Origin: Bog-756 sp963777665
GTDB taxonomy: Bacteria > Actinomycetota > Acidimicrobiia > Acidimicrobiales > RAAP-2
Length of the DNA: 64,000 nt
Assembly: GCA_963777665.1 (NCBI GenBank)
Contig: CAVZRJ010000004.1
Coordinates: forward strand, 62,001 to 126,000
Direction: 5' to 3'
Both the position numbers and the translations under genes were made by a program. Positions 43,716 through 52,580 of the stretch are shown piece by piece. Position 1 is the stretch's first letter; each line of letters starts with the position of its first letter. The notes beneath the pieces were generated by a model, which saw nothing but the letters and a program-made list of their open reading frames with translations, did not search any database and had not been told where the DNA came from.

Positions 43716-44921
43716 TCAGATGCCGGCGGCGAGTCCGGAGAGGTCGTGCCCGAATCGCGAAATGTCGCGCGGCAGCAGGGAGAGGACCGAGCCGAGGTTG
43801 GTGACCTGTGCCGAGGGTGGCACACTCACGGCCACCGGCTCTCCGTAGTGGGAGAAGCCGACGGTGAGCGTGGTGGCTGCCGTGGACCGGGTGGCTGCAG
43901 ACCCGTTTGCGGAGCCGGAGGCGACCTCCCCGACCAGTCCGCCGAGGGTCGCCCGGGTGAGGAGGATCGAGGCCGAGAGCTGGCGGAGGGTGCCGTCGCC
44001 GGCCACCCAGGCCGTGACCGGCACGGAGGTGTTCCCGATCCGGCCGAGGATTGCCGCTGCCCGGGCTCCGAGCGCGTGGCCGCGATCGAGGCGGGAGGCG
44101 AGTCCTGCGAGGCTCACCGTCGTCCGGTACTCGGTGGTCGGCACCCCGCCGAGGACGGCCGGGCCGACTCTGGTGACCGGTCCCGCTGATGAGCCGAGCA
44201 GGCCGATGAGCCGGGCCGGGTCGGCGAGGATGGCGAGGGTCGCCTGGCCGGAGGAACCGGGGTGACCGTCCTTCGGCAGCGTGCCCCCGAGCCATGTCTT
44301 CCCGCCGGTCAGCGGGGCGAGGGCCGGGACGCCGACGTAGACGGCACTGCCGCTCGTGACCAGCGAGACGGTGTCGTCTCCGCTGCCGACGATGCCCGAG
44401 AGCGCGGGAACGGACGCACTCACCCGGCTCACATCGGTAGCCAGATCGACCGCACCGGATCCGGAGAGCAGCGTGGTGGTCGTGGCGCCCGAAGTCTGGG
44501 ACGCCTGCACGGTGAAGGCGACCGACCGGGCTGCCATCGACCGGGTGGCCGCTCCTGCCAGGGCGCCCCGGGAGGAACCGGGGGTCGTCGCCCCCGACCC
44601 GGACCCTCCGCCAGCGGCAGCCGCGCCGGCCGCGACGGCGACCGCCCCGGCGGCGACGAGCGAGACAACCACGGCCACGGCGGCGATCCGACGGGCTCGG
44701 CCGGCATCCCGGGTCGGAAGCGGCGCGAGGCCGGCAGGCCGCTCATCGAGTCCGACGGCTACCGGAGGACCCGCCGTGCCGGCCAGCGAGTCACCGGGAC
44801 GGACCGCGAGTGCGGTGCCGGTGGAGGCCCGCGCACCCCCGGGCTCGTCGGTCGCCGCAGTGCCAAGGGTTGCCGGGGTCCCCACGAAGACCCCGTCCCG
44901 GTATTCGACCGAATCGCCCAC
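43716..44921 (-). CDS. membrane-anchored LppX/LprG-like protein
   Basis: A 401-residue protein. The N-terminal 100 residues are cytoplasmic-like and Gly/Thr-rich. A membrane span follows (AAVAVVVSLVAAGAVAVAAG), then an Ala/Ser-rich spacer and a beta-rich exported domain with AVYVGVPALAPLTGGKTWLG and VPVTAWVAGDGTLRQLSASI, as in LppX/LprG-type glycolipid-binding folds (weak resemblance). GTG 44921 has AAGGGG upstream. It is the last chromosomal gene before the island. Confidence 0.7.
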   Translation of the reverse strand: MGDSVEYRDGVFVGTPATLGTAATDEPGGARASTGTALAVRPGDSLAGTAGPPVAVGLDERPAGLAPLPTRDAGRARRIAAVAVVVSLVAAGAVAVAAGAAAAGGGSGSGATTPGSSRGALAGAATRSMAARSVAFTVQASQTSGATTTTLLSGSGAVDLATDVSRVSASVPALSGIVGSGDDTVSLVTSGSAVYVGVPALAPLTGGKTWLGGTLPKDGHPGSSGQATLAILADPARLIGLLGSSAGPVTRVGPAVLGGVPTTEYRTTVSLAGLASRLDRGHALGARAAAILGRIGNTSVPVTAWVAGDGTLRQLSASILLTRATLGGLVGEVASGSANGSAATRSTAATTLTVGFSHYGEPVAVSVPPSAQVTNLGSVLSLLPRDISRFGHDLSGLAAGI

Positions 44922-45067
44922 TGCTGCCCCTTCGTCTCCCCGACTCGTCGGCACCACGCGGTGTCCGACCGTCGGCACCTGCCGGTGATCGAGGCTGCAT
45001 GGTAGCGACAAGGGTGGCCGAATTGTCGGCAGGACGACAGGAGCAGCCGGGTGGCGCTCGACGGGAC

Positions 45068-45127
45068 GGCCGCCACCCGGTTGGGGGCAGGGCCGCCACC
45101 CGGTTGGGGGCAGGGCCGCCACCCGGT
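45068..45127. repeat. 23-bp tandem repeat
   Basis: The unit GGCCGCCACCCGGTTGGGGG plus CAG is repeated at 45068 and 45091, with a partial third copy (14 bp) from 45114. It lies between the membrane-anchored protein gene and the tRNA fragment. Such a GC-rich array could be a protein-binding site or a replication-slippage product. Confidence 0.8.
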
Positions 45128-45186
45128 CCGGCGTCGAACGGCCTCCTCGTCACCCGAAAAGGTGCTGATACTCTGAGGCGACCTTC

Positions 45187-45226
45187 GGGGGTATAGCTCA
45201 GTTGGTAGAGCGCTTGACTGGCAGTC
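45187..45226 (+). tRNA. tRNA-Ala(GGC), 5' half only
   Basis: The acceptor arm GGGGGTA, D-arm GCTCAGTTGGTAGAGC, and anticodon arm CTTGACTGGCAGTC are present; the loop CTGGCAG gives anticodon GGC. After GTC the pairing partner AAG and the T-arm are missing. The sequence continues into integrase DNA, so the gene is interrupted in the anticodon arm by an integrated element. The 3' half is not in the window. Confidence 0.85.
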
Positions 45227-45329
45227 CGTCGCCGATTGAGCATCCCTGTCATCGGTGTTCATATTTGACCTGGTCAGAGCCCATTCCGTTTCATTGGTGT
45301 CCTATATCGTCACCCGTGTTCAACGATGC

Positions 45330-45349
45330 GTAGCTACTTCGGTAGCTAC
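45330..45349. terminator. TTCG-loop hairpin at the integrase stop
   Basis: GTAGCTAC-TTCG-GTAGCTAC is a perfect 8-bp stem with a TTCG loop closed by C-G, a very stable RNA hairpin. It covers the stop codon of the integrase gene on the minus strand. It contains one of the TAYNNNGGTA decamers (45335-45344). Terminator function is likely; the match to the decamer family may mean a second role. Confidence 0.7.
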
Positions 45350-46600
45350 TCGTTTTCGCTGCGAGCCTCACGACTGTTGGCAGCTAGGACACCGTCCAAC
45401 GCAGCCACGTGCCCGGTCACCTTTGATGATGTGCTGTGTCGGTAGTTCTTCACCAACATCGTCAGATCCACGTGGCCGAGTAGGTCACTAATGGTTCCGA
45501 GCGGGACGCCAGCATCTACCAAGCGGGAGGTTGCTGTATGGCGGAACGTATGAGGTGTCACGTCCTTTGGATCGACACCGGCTCGACGTAGTAGTGCGAG
45601 GAACTGTCGCCGGTAGGTCTCCTCTCGCATTGGCTGGCCACGCTCCGTTGTGAAGATCAAGCCCAATCGGGTTCTCCCACACCTCCTCCGAAGCCGCCTC
45701 CTCCGCTTCTTGTTCAGTTCGCCGGACTGCAAGAGCCTCTCTCACGTCCTGAGGCATTGCCAATACACGCAGCGAAGCTTCCGTCTTCAGACCGCCTCTT
45801 GGAATGAGTCTGCCCCCTTCACGACGCTGGCTGTGCCGGACATGCAAGTCATTCCCGACCACGTCTTCCCATGCAAGTGCCAGCAGCTCACCGGGCCGCA
45901 GGCCAAGGCCGAGCTGAATCAGCCACGCTGCCTCCAACCGATCACCGTGCGCCGCCATCCGAATGGATTCCACCTCACTCTTCGTGAAAGAACGGGTCTT
46001 ACGTTCTGGTGCATCAGGAATCTTCGCCTCACGAGCGACGTTCTCCGGTACACGACCTTCGGACTTTGCGTGCTGAAGGCCCATGCCCAAGACCTTTTTC
46101 GCCAGCCTGATAGTGGACTTTGCGTAGCCGACACGGCCATTGCCCTCTGCGTCCTCGCCACGACGAGCCGAAGCCATGCCAATCAGGAAGGCGTTCACGT
46201 CGGATGTCGTCAACTCCGAAAGCAACTTTGACCCAATGGTCGGGCGGATATGCAGGTCGATCATGCTCATGTAGTTCTCAGCCGTGGAACCCGCCACGCC
46301 TGACAAGTAGTGCTTGCTCCACTCGTCCAGACACTCAGCCACCGTTTGACCGGGATCTGGGATCCTGCCATCCGGGTAGGCATTCTGAAGTTCCTTGAGT
46401 GCCTGCCTCTTGCGGCCCATCTCACCGGAGCCGCCCTTCACGTTTCTGGTCTTGCGTTTCAGTCGGCCCTTGGCATCTCGTACGGTTATCTCGACCCGAA
46501 TGCTGCCATTCGGAAGGCGGAACCAAGTGCCCTCGCCGTTTCCAGCCTTCCGAGTACCGGCCCGACCCTCATCGCTATCCCGGTTGTTGGTCATGGTCAA
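45346..46600 (-). CDS. int: tyrosine integrase, frameshifted
   Basis: A phage-type integrase of about 417 residues. An N-terminal arm-binding domain is followed by a SAM-like core-binding domain (YLSGVAGSTAENYMSMIDLH) and the catalytic domain. Active-site residues: Arg in LGLRPGELLALAW, HxxR in PHTFRHTATSRL, and His/Tyr in LLGHVDLTMLVKNYRH. The frame changes near 45665 between EEVWENPIGL and LGLIFTTERGQP, so as written the catalytic HxxR-Y part is separated. The gene lies next to the interrupted tRNA, which is its presumed attachment site. The start overlaps the excisionase gene. Confidence 0.9.
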
Positions 46601-46874
46601 ACTCTGCCAACTGGGTGAGACGGTCGATCTCGGAGGCCGGGATCATCCGCCTACCTTCGAGCTTGAGGCTCTTCAGGTGGCCCTTGTTGAGTAGTGAGTA
46701 CACATAGCCTCGTGATGACCCAATGAGGTCGGCGGCCTCCTGTGGGCTGACGAAGAGTCTCCGAGAACCGAGATGGACCGGATCGTCGCCACCAGATGGG
46801 TCGCCCAAGTCCATGATGACGAGAGTCACGATGACGCCCTCGCCGTCGCTGTTTCTGTTCCCGAGGTACCTCAT
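46575..46874 (-). CDS. xis: excisionase-type HTH protein
   Basis: A 99-residue protein with an excisionase/MerR-like winged HTH (LFVSPQEAADLIGSSRGYVY then SLLNKGHLKSLKLEGRRMI). It overlaps the integrase start by 26 bp and is read first, an int-xis order common in actinobacterial integrative elements. It would direct excision. The first 20 residues are variable; ATG 46811 is an alternative start. Confidence 0.85.
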   Translation of the reverse strand: MRYLGNRNSDGEGVIVTLVIMDLGDPSGGDDPVHLGSRRLFVSPQEAADLIGSSRGYVYSLLNKGHLKSLKLEGRRMIPASEIDRLTQLAEFDHDQQPG

Positions 46875-46936
46875 ACCCCGTCATTGGCTGCTTTGCGGGG
46901 CTTGCAGGCCCCTTCTGGCGTGTGTATAGGTGGCCA

Positions 46937-47211
46937 TCAGAGAGCCACGACTTCGTCTGTGCGGAACCAAGTCACAGTGCCCGTCAGGTCGACACCGACT
47001 TCGATGTCGGCCGGATTGATGGTCGCGACGGTCCGGAGCGACCGTGGTAGCGAGGTGCCGTACCACGGGTAGGGATTCGCCAGCTTCACGATGACGATCT
47101 CACCTAGCTCGAAGCCGACGACCTCGGCAGCAAGTCCGCTGCGTCTCCGATCTGCGTTGGTCCCACGGCGAAGGTTTTTGCCAGCGGATGGTCCTTCGGG
47201 AGGATGATCAT
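46937..47211 (-). CDS. small conserved island protein, frameshifted
   Basis: Starting at ATG 47211 the frame reads MIILPKDHPLAKTFAVGPTQ and IGDAAD, and the rest continues one frame over as AAEVVGFELGEIVIVKLANP then YPWYGT, TINPADIEVGVDLTGT and WFRTDEVVAL. One base near 47120 is missing. About 91 residues. A second, fragmentary copy lies at 48164-48265. The PADIEVGV and TWF motifs are kept in both, so the family is selected or recently duplicated. Function unknown. Confidence 0.6.
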
Positions 47212-47297
47212 GACGGTTGCCTCATTGGTCCTCTGCCCCGGGTCCGAGGCACTCGGCAGGTGAGTGCATCGAACTCGATCTCGCATTTTTCCGAGCT

Positions 47298-47783
47298 TCA
47301 GTGAGCAAGCCGGGGATCGTGCTGCTGTGCGTCGGCCACGAATAATGCGAGGCGAGCACCCCACTCTTCAAGTGTCTCGACCTGATCATCCACATCGGAG
47401 CCGGATGCGCAAAGCTCAAAGGAGGTTAGGGATTCCCCTATGTGTGTCTGGACGAGATCCACGAGGAACTCCTCCATCTCCGACTCGGTTGGCTCGAAAA
47501 CATGATCAGTGAAGCCGTAGCGTGCGGCCATAGCCGATGCTTCAGGCTCCAACATCAGAACATCAATCACTTCGACCGCCGAGACGGCTTGGAAGATGAT
47601 GTGGTCCGCTGGCATACGGGTGACAAACGAAGCGAGATCAGCCAACGACTGAGCTGATCGTTCGTTGCGGAAATCGTCAGGGAACTGCTCTGCGATCTCC
47701 TGTCGCCATTGTGACTCGGCTAGCAAATGCTCAGCCAAAAGCTTCTGCCCGGTGCTGTTCTCTACTGCATTGATTGTTGTCAT
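47298..47783 (-). CDS. hypothetical acidic protein
   Basis: A 161-residue acidic, mostly helical protein with no recognised domain. AGGACC lies 8 nt before the ATG. It precedes the small conserved protein (about 86 bp gap) on the same strand and may share its transcript. It has no signal peptide or membrane span. Codon use is less GC-biased than the chromosome, in keeping with acquired DNA. Confidence 0.6.
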   Translation of the reverse strand: MTTINAVENSTGQKLLAEHLLAESQWRQEIAEQFPDDFRNERSAQSLADLASFVTRMPADHIIFQAVSAVEVIDVLMLEPEASAMAARYGFTDHVFEPTESEMEEFLVDLVQTHIGESLTSFELCASGSDVDDQVETLEEWGARLALFVADAQQHDPRLAH

Positions 47784-48163
47784 TTGATGGTCCTACTTTC
47801 CGGTGGGCGAACCCACCTTTTTAAGGCGAATGCTCGACTTGAGCTTTCGGAGCCGACCAAACGACAGTCATTTACGCTTTTGTCAACCAACTTCTTCGGC
47901 CGTTATTCCTAGTCAGAAGATTTGCTTAAATATTTGCTGGAGGCGTCGTATTGCTAGCTATTCGTCTAAGTACCTAGATACTGATTGAGCTACTACCTAG
48001 GTACATTCTTGGGCGTTTATTTTCGGTCGGTGCGTTCATCGTCCCTGCGTGCCCTCCGGCCGGACAGCTGGCGAAAGCTGCCCGATCTGCCTCGGGTGCT
48101 CCCCCACCAACGACCACAGAGGTATTTTGCGGGGCTTGGAGGCTCCTCCAGCGCTCTCATAGG
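47784..48163. other. AT-richer gap with decamer repeats
   Basis: No gene is visible. The region is clearly richer in AT than its surroundings and contains TACCTAGATA (47971-47980) and the perfect palindrome TACCTAGGTA (47994-48003). It lies upstream of the minus-strand operon, so promoters and regulator sites are likely here. TGCCCTCCGGCCGGAC at about 48047 recurs almost exactly near 57408. Confidence 0.5.
47994..48003. repeat. TAYNNNGGTA decamer (perfect palindrome)
   Basis: TACCTAGGTA, a perfect 10-bp palindrome, with a related TACCTAGATA 23 bp upstream. It belongs to a family of ten decamers found only in the island. Confidence 0.6.
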
Positions 48164-48265
48164 TCACTGTGGGGCCAGTTCGGTAGGCCTGAACCAAGTG
48201 GTCGTGCCGTTGAGACTGACACCGACTTCGATGTCTGCCGGGTTGATGGTCGTGACCGGTCCGGT
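48164..48265 (-). pseudogene. 3' fragment of the PADIEVGV small-protein gene
   Basis: The codons VTTINPADIEVGVSLNGTTT then WFRPTELAPQ and stop match the last third of the gene at 46937-47211. The 5' two thirds are replaced at about 48268 by the beginning of a lipoprotein-like gene on the other strand. The downstream sequence (a hairpin and GCGGGGCTTG) is also shared with the first copy, so the duplication covered about 150 bp. Confidence 0.65.
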
Positions 48266-48271
48266 CCTGCC

Positions 48272-48705
48272 GTGGTAGTGGGGGCGGCGTTGGGTGCATG
48301 TGGTTCTTCGACGGCTAGCAATCCGACCACTACCGTGGTTGCTCACACGGCTTCGCCATCGACTACTTCACTAGCCAGCACCACGACCACAGCGGCGCCA
48401 TCCGTGGGACCTCAAGTGCTCGGCATCCTCAACAACCTTGACAGTCAGGTGAATGCAGATGCCAGCGGTCCCAACTACTCAGCCCTTACGACCGCTTTTG
48501 GCATGCCGCTCAGCAACTTCAGGCGATCACGTTTCCGGCAGCCGATCAGGCAGACGCTAAGACTCTGATTCGTGACCTGAACAAACTGAGTGCGGATGCC
48601 ACGGAACAGGACGCTGCGCAGTTGCAATCCGATCTAGAGACGGCACACGCTGACGATGACACCTTGCGTGGTGCTCTGCAACTAGCTCCGGCTCCTACGT
48701 CGTGA
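48272..48705 (+). pseudogene. truncated, frameshifted lipoprotein gene
   Basis: It starts VVGAALGACGSS, a lipobox with only seven residues before it, too short for a signal peptide, so the 5' end was cut off by the neighbouring duplication. A Ser/Thr-rich linker follows, then LGILNNLDSQVNADASGP. The frame shifts near 48515 and continues QQLQAITFPAADQADAKTLI and SADATEQDAAQL to a stop at 48705. It was an exported helical lipoprotein of unknown role. Confidence 0.6.
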
Positions 48706-49458
48706 ATGCTCGTCCCGTTGCGATGCAGGGCGGCCCGTTACACGTCCCAAGTCCCGGCCTCCCCTGTGTGCGCCAACGGTCGCTAAGCCCATCGCACGGG
48801 ATCATCTAGCGGAGGTGGCAACTCAGGCGGCGCCAACCTGTAGCGGTGCTCACTCCGATGGACGGGACCGGTTCGATCCTGAGCGGATCGAGATCACCTA
48901 CCGCTGTGCCACCGTCGCCAAGATCAGCGTGCGGGGCATCAGAGCCGCTAACGCTGCGTGATGCAGAGACCCTCTCACACCATCCGCACGGGGCTCTGAG
49001 GGCGTTCTACGGGCGGGGGTGAATGATCGTCGCTCTGTAGCAGACAGCCGCTCTAGATCCTGCTCTGCGCTCGTTCGACTACCGAGGTACTGGGGTCAGA
49101 TGGGGACGACGGGGAGTACCTCGGTAGAGAGTCTGTGAGGAGAGTGAGAGCGCCAGCGGTCGGGAGGCACCAACTGCCCAGGTCGGTCGAAAGAAGCCCC
49201 TGCTCCCCTCCACCGGACGCAATGGTGGGCTTCTAGATCCAGGTCGCCAGCGGCGAGGAGGGGGACGTTCCGGTACTGGCCACCCGGAACTGGGCGTGGA
49301 TTTCTCCTGCGGGAGCCGCTCAGGGACATCTCGATCAGTGAGGCTGCATCGAAGCACAGTAGGGTCCGTTGTGCCTTCCACTGACACCTGTCGCCATGCT
49401 TCTGCCGTGCATATGTGGCTCCTACAGAACCCGGAGCACCAAGTCGAAAGATCAGAGG
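48706..49458. other. non-coding / degraded gap
   Basis: No complete gene is found in 750 bp. A 30-codon plus-strand frame near 48870-48961 (RIEITYRCATVAKISVRGIR) looks coding-like but lacks a start. It holds the strongest inverted pair of the island decamer at 49079-49127. Confidence 0.45.
49079..49127. repeat. 13-bp inverted repeat containing two decamers
   Basis: CTACCGAGGTACT (49079-49091) and AGTACCTCGGTAG (49115-49127) are exact reverse complements with a 23-nt loop. Each arm is itself a near palindrome containing the island decamer. As DNA it offers a paired binding site; as RNA it can fold in two alternative ways. Confidence 0.75.
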
Positions 49459-49613
49459 ATGCTTCTGCCCGAGACCCGTCACGCTCCCCCATTTCCTGAC
49501 AAAGAGTGGGGGAAGGCGAAGAGGCTGGAAGAGGCCGCTCGATGGCTGTGGGAGTACCTGAAAGACAAGCCCGATTGTGCCGCAGACAGTTGGACCATCA
49601 AGCTTGATGCTTC

Positions 49614-51034
49614 GAGAAATAGTCAAGACCTGTGGATGGAAATCTGATCGACTACGCGGCGACCTCCTCGTCCAGCTCGTCTGATCGCTCGATCATCACC
49701 CCCTTTTCGAACTTCGCACCGGCCCGAACCAGCGCGACGAGGTGCGGTGCGTTGACCGCCCGCCACCGGGTCTGGGCCGACTCGATCAACTTGTAGGCCA
49801 TGGCGAGTCCTGCAGCTCGTGAGCCCGGTCCCTTGGTCACCTTGGTCCGCAGTCGCACGGTGGCGAACGTGGACTCGATGGGGTTGGTGGTCTTCAAGTG
49901 GATCCAGTGCTCGGCCGGGAAGGCGTAGAACGCCAGCAGCTCCTCGCGGTCCTTTTCGACTTTCTCGGTTGCCTTTGGCCACTTGGCCTCGTAGTCCTTC
50001 ACGAACTGATCGAGGGCCTGCTCGGCGTGCTCTTTGTCCTCGGCGTCACGAACCTCTTTGAGTGCGGCCCGGGCGGCGGGCTGGGCCGACTTGGGCAGGG
50101 CGTTCATGACGTTGGCCATCTTGTGCACCCAGCACCGCTGGTGGACGGTCTCGGGGAAGACCTCAGAGAGGGCCCCCCAGAATCCCAGCGCTCCGTCGCC
50201 GACGGCCAGCACCGGGGCGGTCATGCCCCGCCGCTTCAATCCCCGCAGCACGTCCGCCCACGACTCGGTCGACTCCCGATGACCGTCACTGATCGAGATC
50301 AGCTCCTTGGTCCCGTCGGTGCGCACACCCACGATGACCAGGGCACACAGGCGTGCCTCTTCCAGTCGGACGTTGAAGTGGATGCCGTCGGCGTACACGT
50401 AGACGTAGTCGACGTCCTTGAGGGACCGGTGGGCGAACTGGTCCTGGTCCTTCTGCCACTCGGTGGTGAGCCGGGTGATCACCGAGGCCGACAGCCCGGC
50501 GGCCGCGCCAAAGAACTCCTCGAGAGCCGGGACGAAGTCCCCCGAGCTCATCCCGTGGAGGTACAGCAGCGGCAGCACCTCGGCCACCTTCGGGGACTTC
50601 CTCGCCCACGGGGGCAGGATCGAGGACCGGAACCGCATCCTCTCCCCGGTCACCTCGTCGACCCGGCGGTCGTCCACCCGTGGGGCCCGGACCTCGACCG
50701 GGCCCGCTCCGGTGACCAGCGACCGGGCATTCGCATGCCCGTTGCGGACCACCAGACGGTGGCCCTGTTCGTCCCGCTCGTCGGCCAGGCCGGTCAGGTA
50801 GGCGTCGACCTCGGCCTCGAGGGCAGCGGCCAGCATCCGCCGGGCCCCTTCGGCGATCAGTTCGTCCAGGGTGCCCTGCATCTCCGCGCCCGCGGCCTCA
50901 TCAACATGTACTCTCAACATTGGCGTTCCTTCCTCGCCGGCGTTCCACTGCCAGCGTTTCTCTGATGTGTTCAAAGAGGAAGGTACGTCGCGCCCTCGGT
51001 CAGGTGGTGCATCCACAAGTTCTGGTTATAACTC
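49614..51034. mobile_element. IS256-family element, copy 1
   Basis: 1,421 bp. Imperfect terminal inverted repeats of about 25 bp: the left begins GAGAAATAG and the right (complement) GAGTTATAA, both ending TGTGGATG. It is flanked by an exact 9-bp target duplication TGATGCTTC (49605-49613 and 51035-51043), as expected for IS256. It carries one intact transposase gene on the minus strand. Confidence 0.95.
49652..50920 (-). CDS. IS256-family (Mutator-type) transposase
   Basis: A 422-residue DDE transposase, full length. Catalytic Asp residues are in YADGIHFN and VLAVGDGALGFWGA, the CxxH-type segment is HQRCWVHKMANVMNALPK, and the Glu is in TNPIESTFATVRLRT. GGAAGG lies just upstream of ATG 50920. 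It has no frameshift, so this copy could be active and could mobilise copy 2 in trans. Confidence 0.96.
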   Translation of the reverse strand: MLRVHVDEAAGAEMQGTLDELIAEGARRMLAAALEAEVDAYLTGLADERDEQGHRLVVRNGHANARSLVTGAGPVEVRAPRVDDRRVDEVTGERMRFRSSILPPWARKSPKVAEVLPLLYLHGMSSGDFVPALEEFFGAAAGLSASVITRLTTEWQKDQDQFAHRSLKDVDYVYVYADGIHFNVRLEEARLCALVIVGVRTDGTKELISISDGHRESTESWADVLRGLKRRGMTAPVLAVGDGALGFWGALSEVFPETVHQRCWVHKMANVMNALPKSAQPAARAALKEVRDAEDKEHAEQALDQFVKDYEAKWPKATEKVEKDREELLAFYAFPAEHWIHLKTTNPIESTFATVRLRTKVTKGPGSRAAGLAMAYKLIESAQTRWRAVNAPHLVALVRAGAKFEKGVMIERSDELDEEVAA

Positions 51035-52061
51035 TGATGCTTCCAAGTCTGGGATCAAGACTCCGACGCTCATGAAGGCGAAGAGGAGGATGAGTATCCA
51101 GCACTACCTGGCTGGAAACATCAGTATCGACGACGAATCGTTCCCATCGAGTGCGTGGTCCCTACTCATCCAACACACCATCAACGTAGGTTCGACCACG
51201 TACCGACTCGCTCCGGCGAAACTGAAGATTCTCAGAGGTCCGCTAAAGACCACCAAGCCTCCTGGCCAAGCAACACCCACCGCAAAGGCGCCGAAGCCAT
51301 CACTCGACTCCGCCGTTGGTGGCAACGAGGTCTACCGAGGGAAGATCCGCACGCAGATCGAGATCCTTGCCCACCGTGTAGCGAGCAGACCGTGGCCCAA
51401 GGGGGCGAGGGAAGCCCGAATCATGGCCACGATACTCAGGCGATGCGGGAAGCAGAACACACTGACGACTGCGTTCACCGTATGGAGTCTGGCCGATGAG
51501 TCTGGTTTTGCTGGTTGGGAGCCGGGCAGGAATGCGCTCCGAGTTCTTCAGGCTAATGGATGGATCACCCTCAAGCCCGGAGAGCCAGACATCTATGTCA
51601 AAGGTCAGTTCGAACCGACCGAGAGGGGCAAGCCGACCATCGTCACCCTCATCCCGAAGAAGAAGGGACCCCAGTACCCGGTCGAGAAACTACCCAACGG
51701 GGCACGAGACGAGTTCGCAGGCGCCCCTGGTAACTCCCGCTACCTCTTCGTCATGCGGCTGCTCTTCGAGGAGAAGACCGAGGGACTGACCCGACCTGAG
51801 ATCGAGAAGCTGACCGGCCTGAGTCGGGAGACAGTCCAGCGGCTCGTGAAGACCGAAGCGCTCGTCTACAAGACCTCGAAAGGCACATGGACCGTCATCG
51901 CACCCGAGCTTCTCACCAGGGAGGGTGGGGACTCGAAGATGCAAGCTCGAAGAGCGAAATGGAAGCCACGGAAGAGGCAGGGGACCAAGAAGAGAATGCC
52001 TCCGGCAACCGACCAGGACCGAGCCAAACTCGAAGCACTCAGACGCCGGATGACGAAATGA

Positions 52062-52571
52062 CGGAGCCTCAAGGGGGGTCAGTTCCTCACCTCTACAAGA
52101 AGCTAGTAGTTGTTGTTCACGTTGTTCCGGTAGCTATCTACATGCAGCTAACGCTGCAAAAGCAGAAGCCCAGTGCGGGGGAAGAAGACACTCAACTTCG
52201 CTTCGCTCGAAGGCAGTCGCTCGCTCCGCTCGCTCCTTCTTCGCTAGCTCAGCCTCGGTCTTCTACCCCCCATCACCCTCCCTTCGGTCGGGAGCTAACG
52301 ACACGACCGTTCACTTTGACCTGCGTCTGAGGACGTGGTGGTCGACAGTGGTCATCCTTTGCCCACTGTGGCCATGAATGGGTCTTGCAGCGTAGCTGCT
52401 GGTTTTACTCTCTCTAGCTGTCAAGTAAGGGGTTCAAGCCGACATGGCTGTCTCTTCCTCCCCTACGGCGCAGCCGTACTGTCTCTAACGACCATAAGGG
52501 AATGAGATAGGAGGAGGAGAGGAAAGGCATGCTCGCGACACAGTAGACGCCGCCGAAGCTCCTCTTCACGC
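52062..52571. other. hairpin-rich non-coding region
   Basis: No gene is visible. Hairpins include TGCAGC-TAAC-GCTGCA (52143-52158), GCAGC-GTA-GCTGC near 52388 and CTCCC-TTCGGTC-GGGAG near 52282. A run of CGCTCGCTCCGCTCGCTCC repeats lies near 52210. The location behind the HTH gene would suit a replication or transfer origin, but this is only inference. Confidence 0.4.
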
Positions 52572-52580
52572 CATGGACTG

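Larger units (their letters stand above)
49459..52061 (+). pseudogene. HTH replication/regulator-like gene split by IS256 copy 1
   Basis: The 5' part (49459-49613) encodes MLLPETRHAPPFPDKEWGKA and ends KLDAS at the insertion point. The 3' part (51035-52061) resumes DASKSGIKTPTLMKAKRRMS in the same frame. Removing the IS and one 9-bp target copy gives 391 codons without a break, so this was one 390-residue gene. The C-terminal half has a winged HTH (GLTRPEIEKLTGLSRETVQR) and a basic tail (KWKPRKRQGTKKRM). A replication initiator or regulator of the element is plausible; identity is not established. Confidence 0.8.

Noticed and set aside
45187..45349. Group I intron or other tRNA intron
   Set aside because: The 3' exon is missing downstream, and an integrase and excisionase follow, so integration fits better.
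49079..49127. Simple rho-independent terminator
   Set aside because: The loop is 23 nt and no T-run follows; the arms belong to the dispersed decamer family instead.
52415..52440. 3' half of the broken tRNA (TCAAG plus GGTTCAAG)
   Set aside because: The T-stem does not pair and no acceptor strand follows, so the resemblance is chance.
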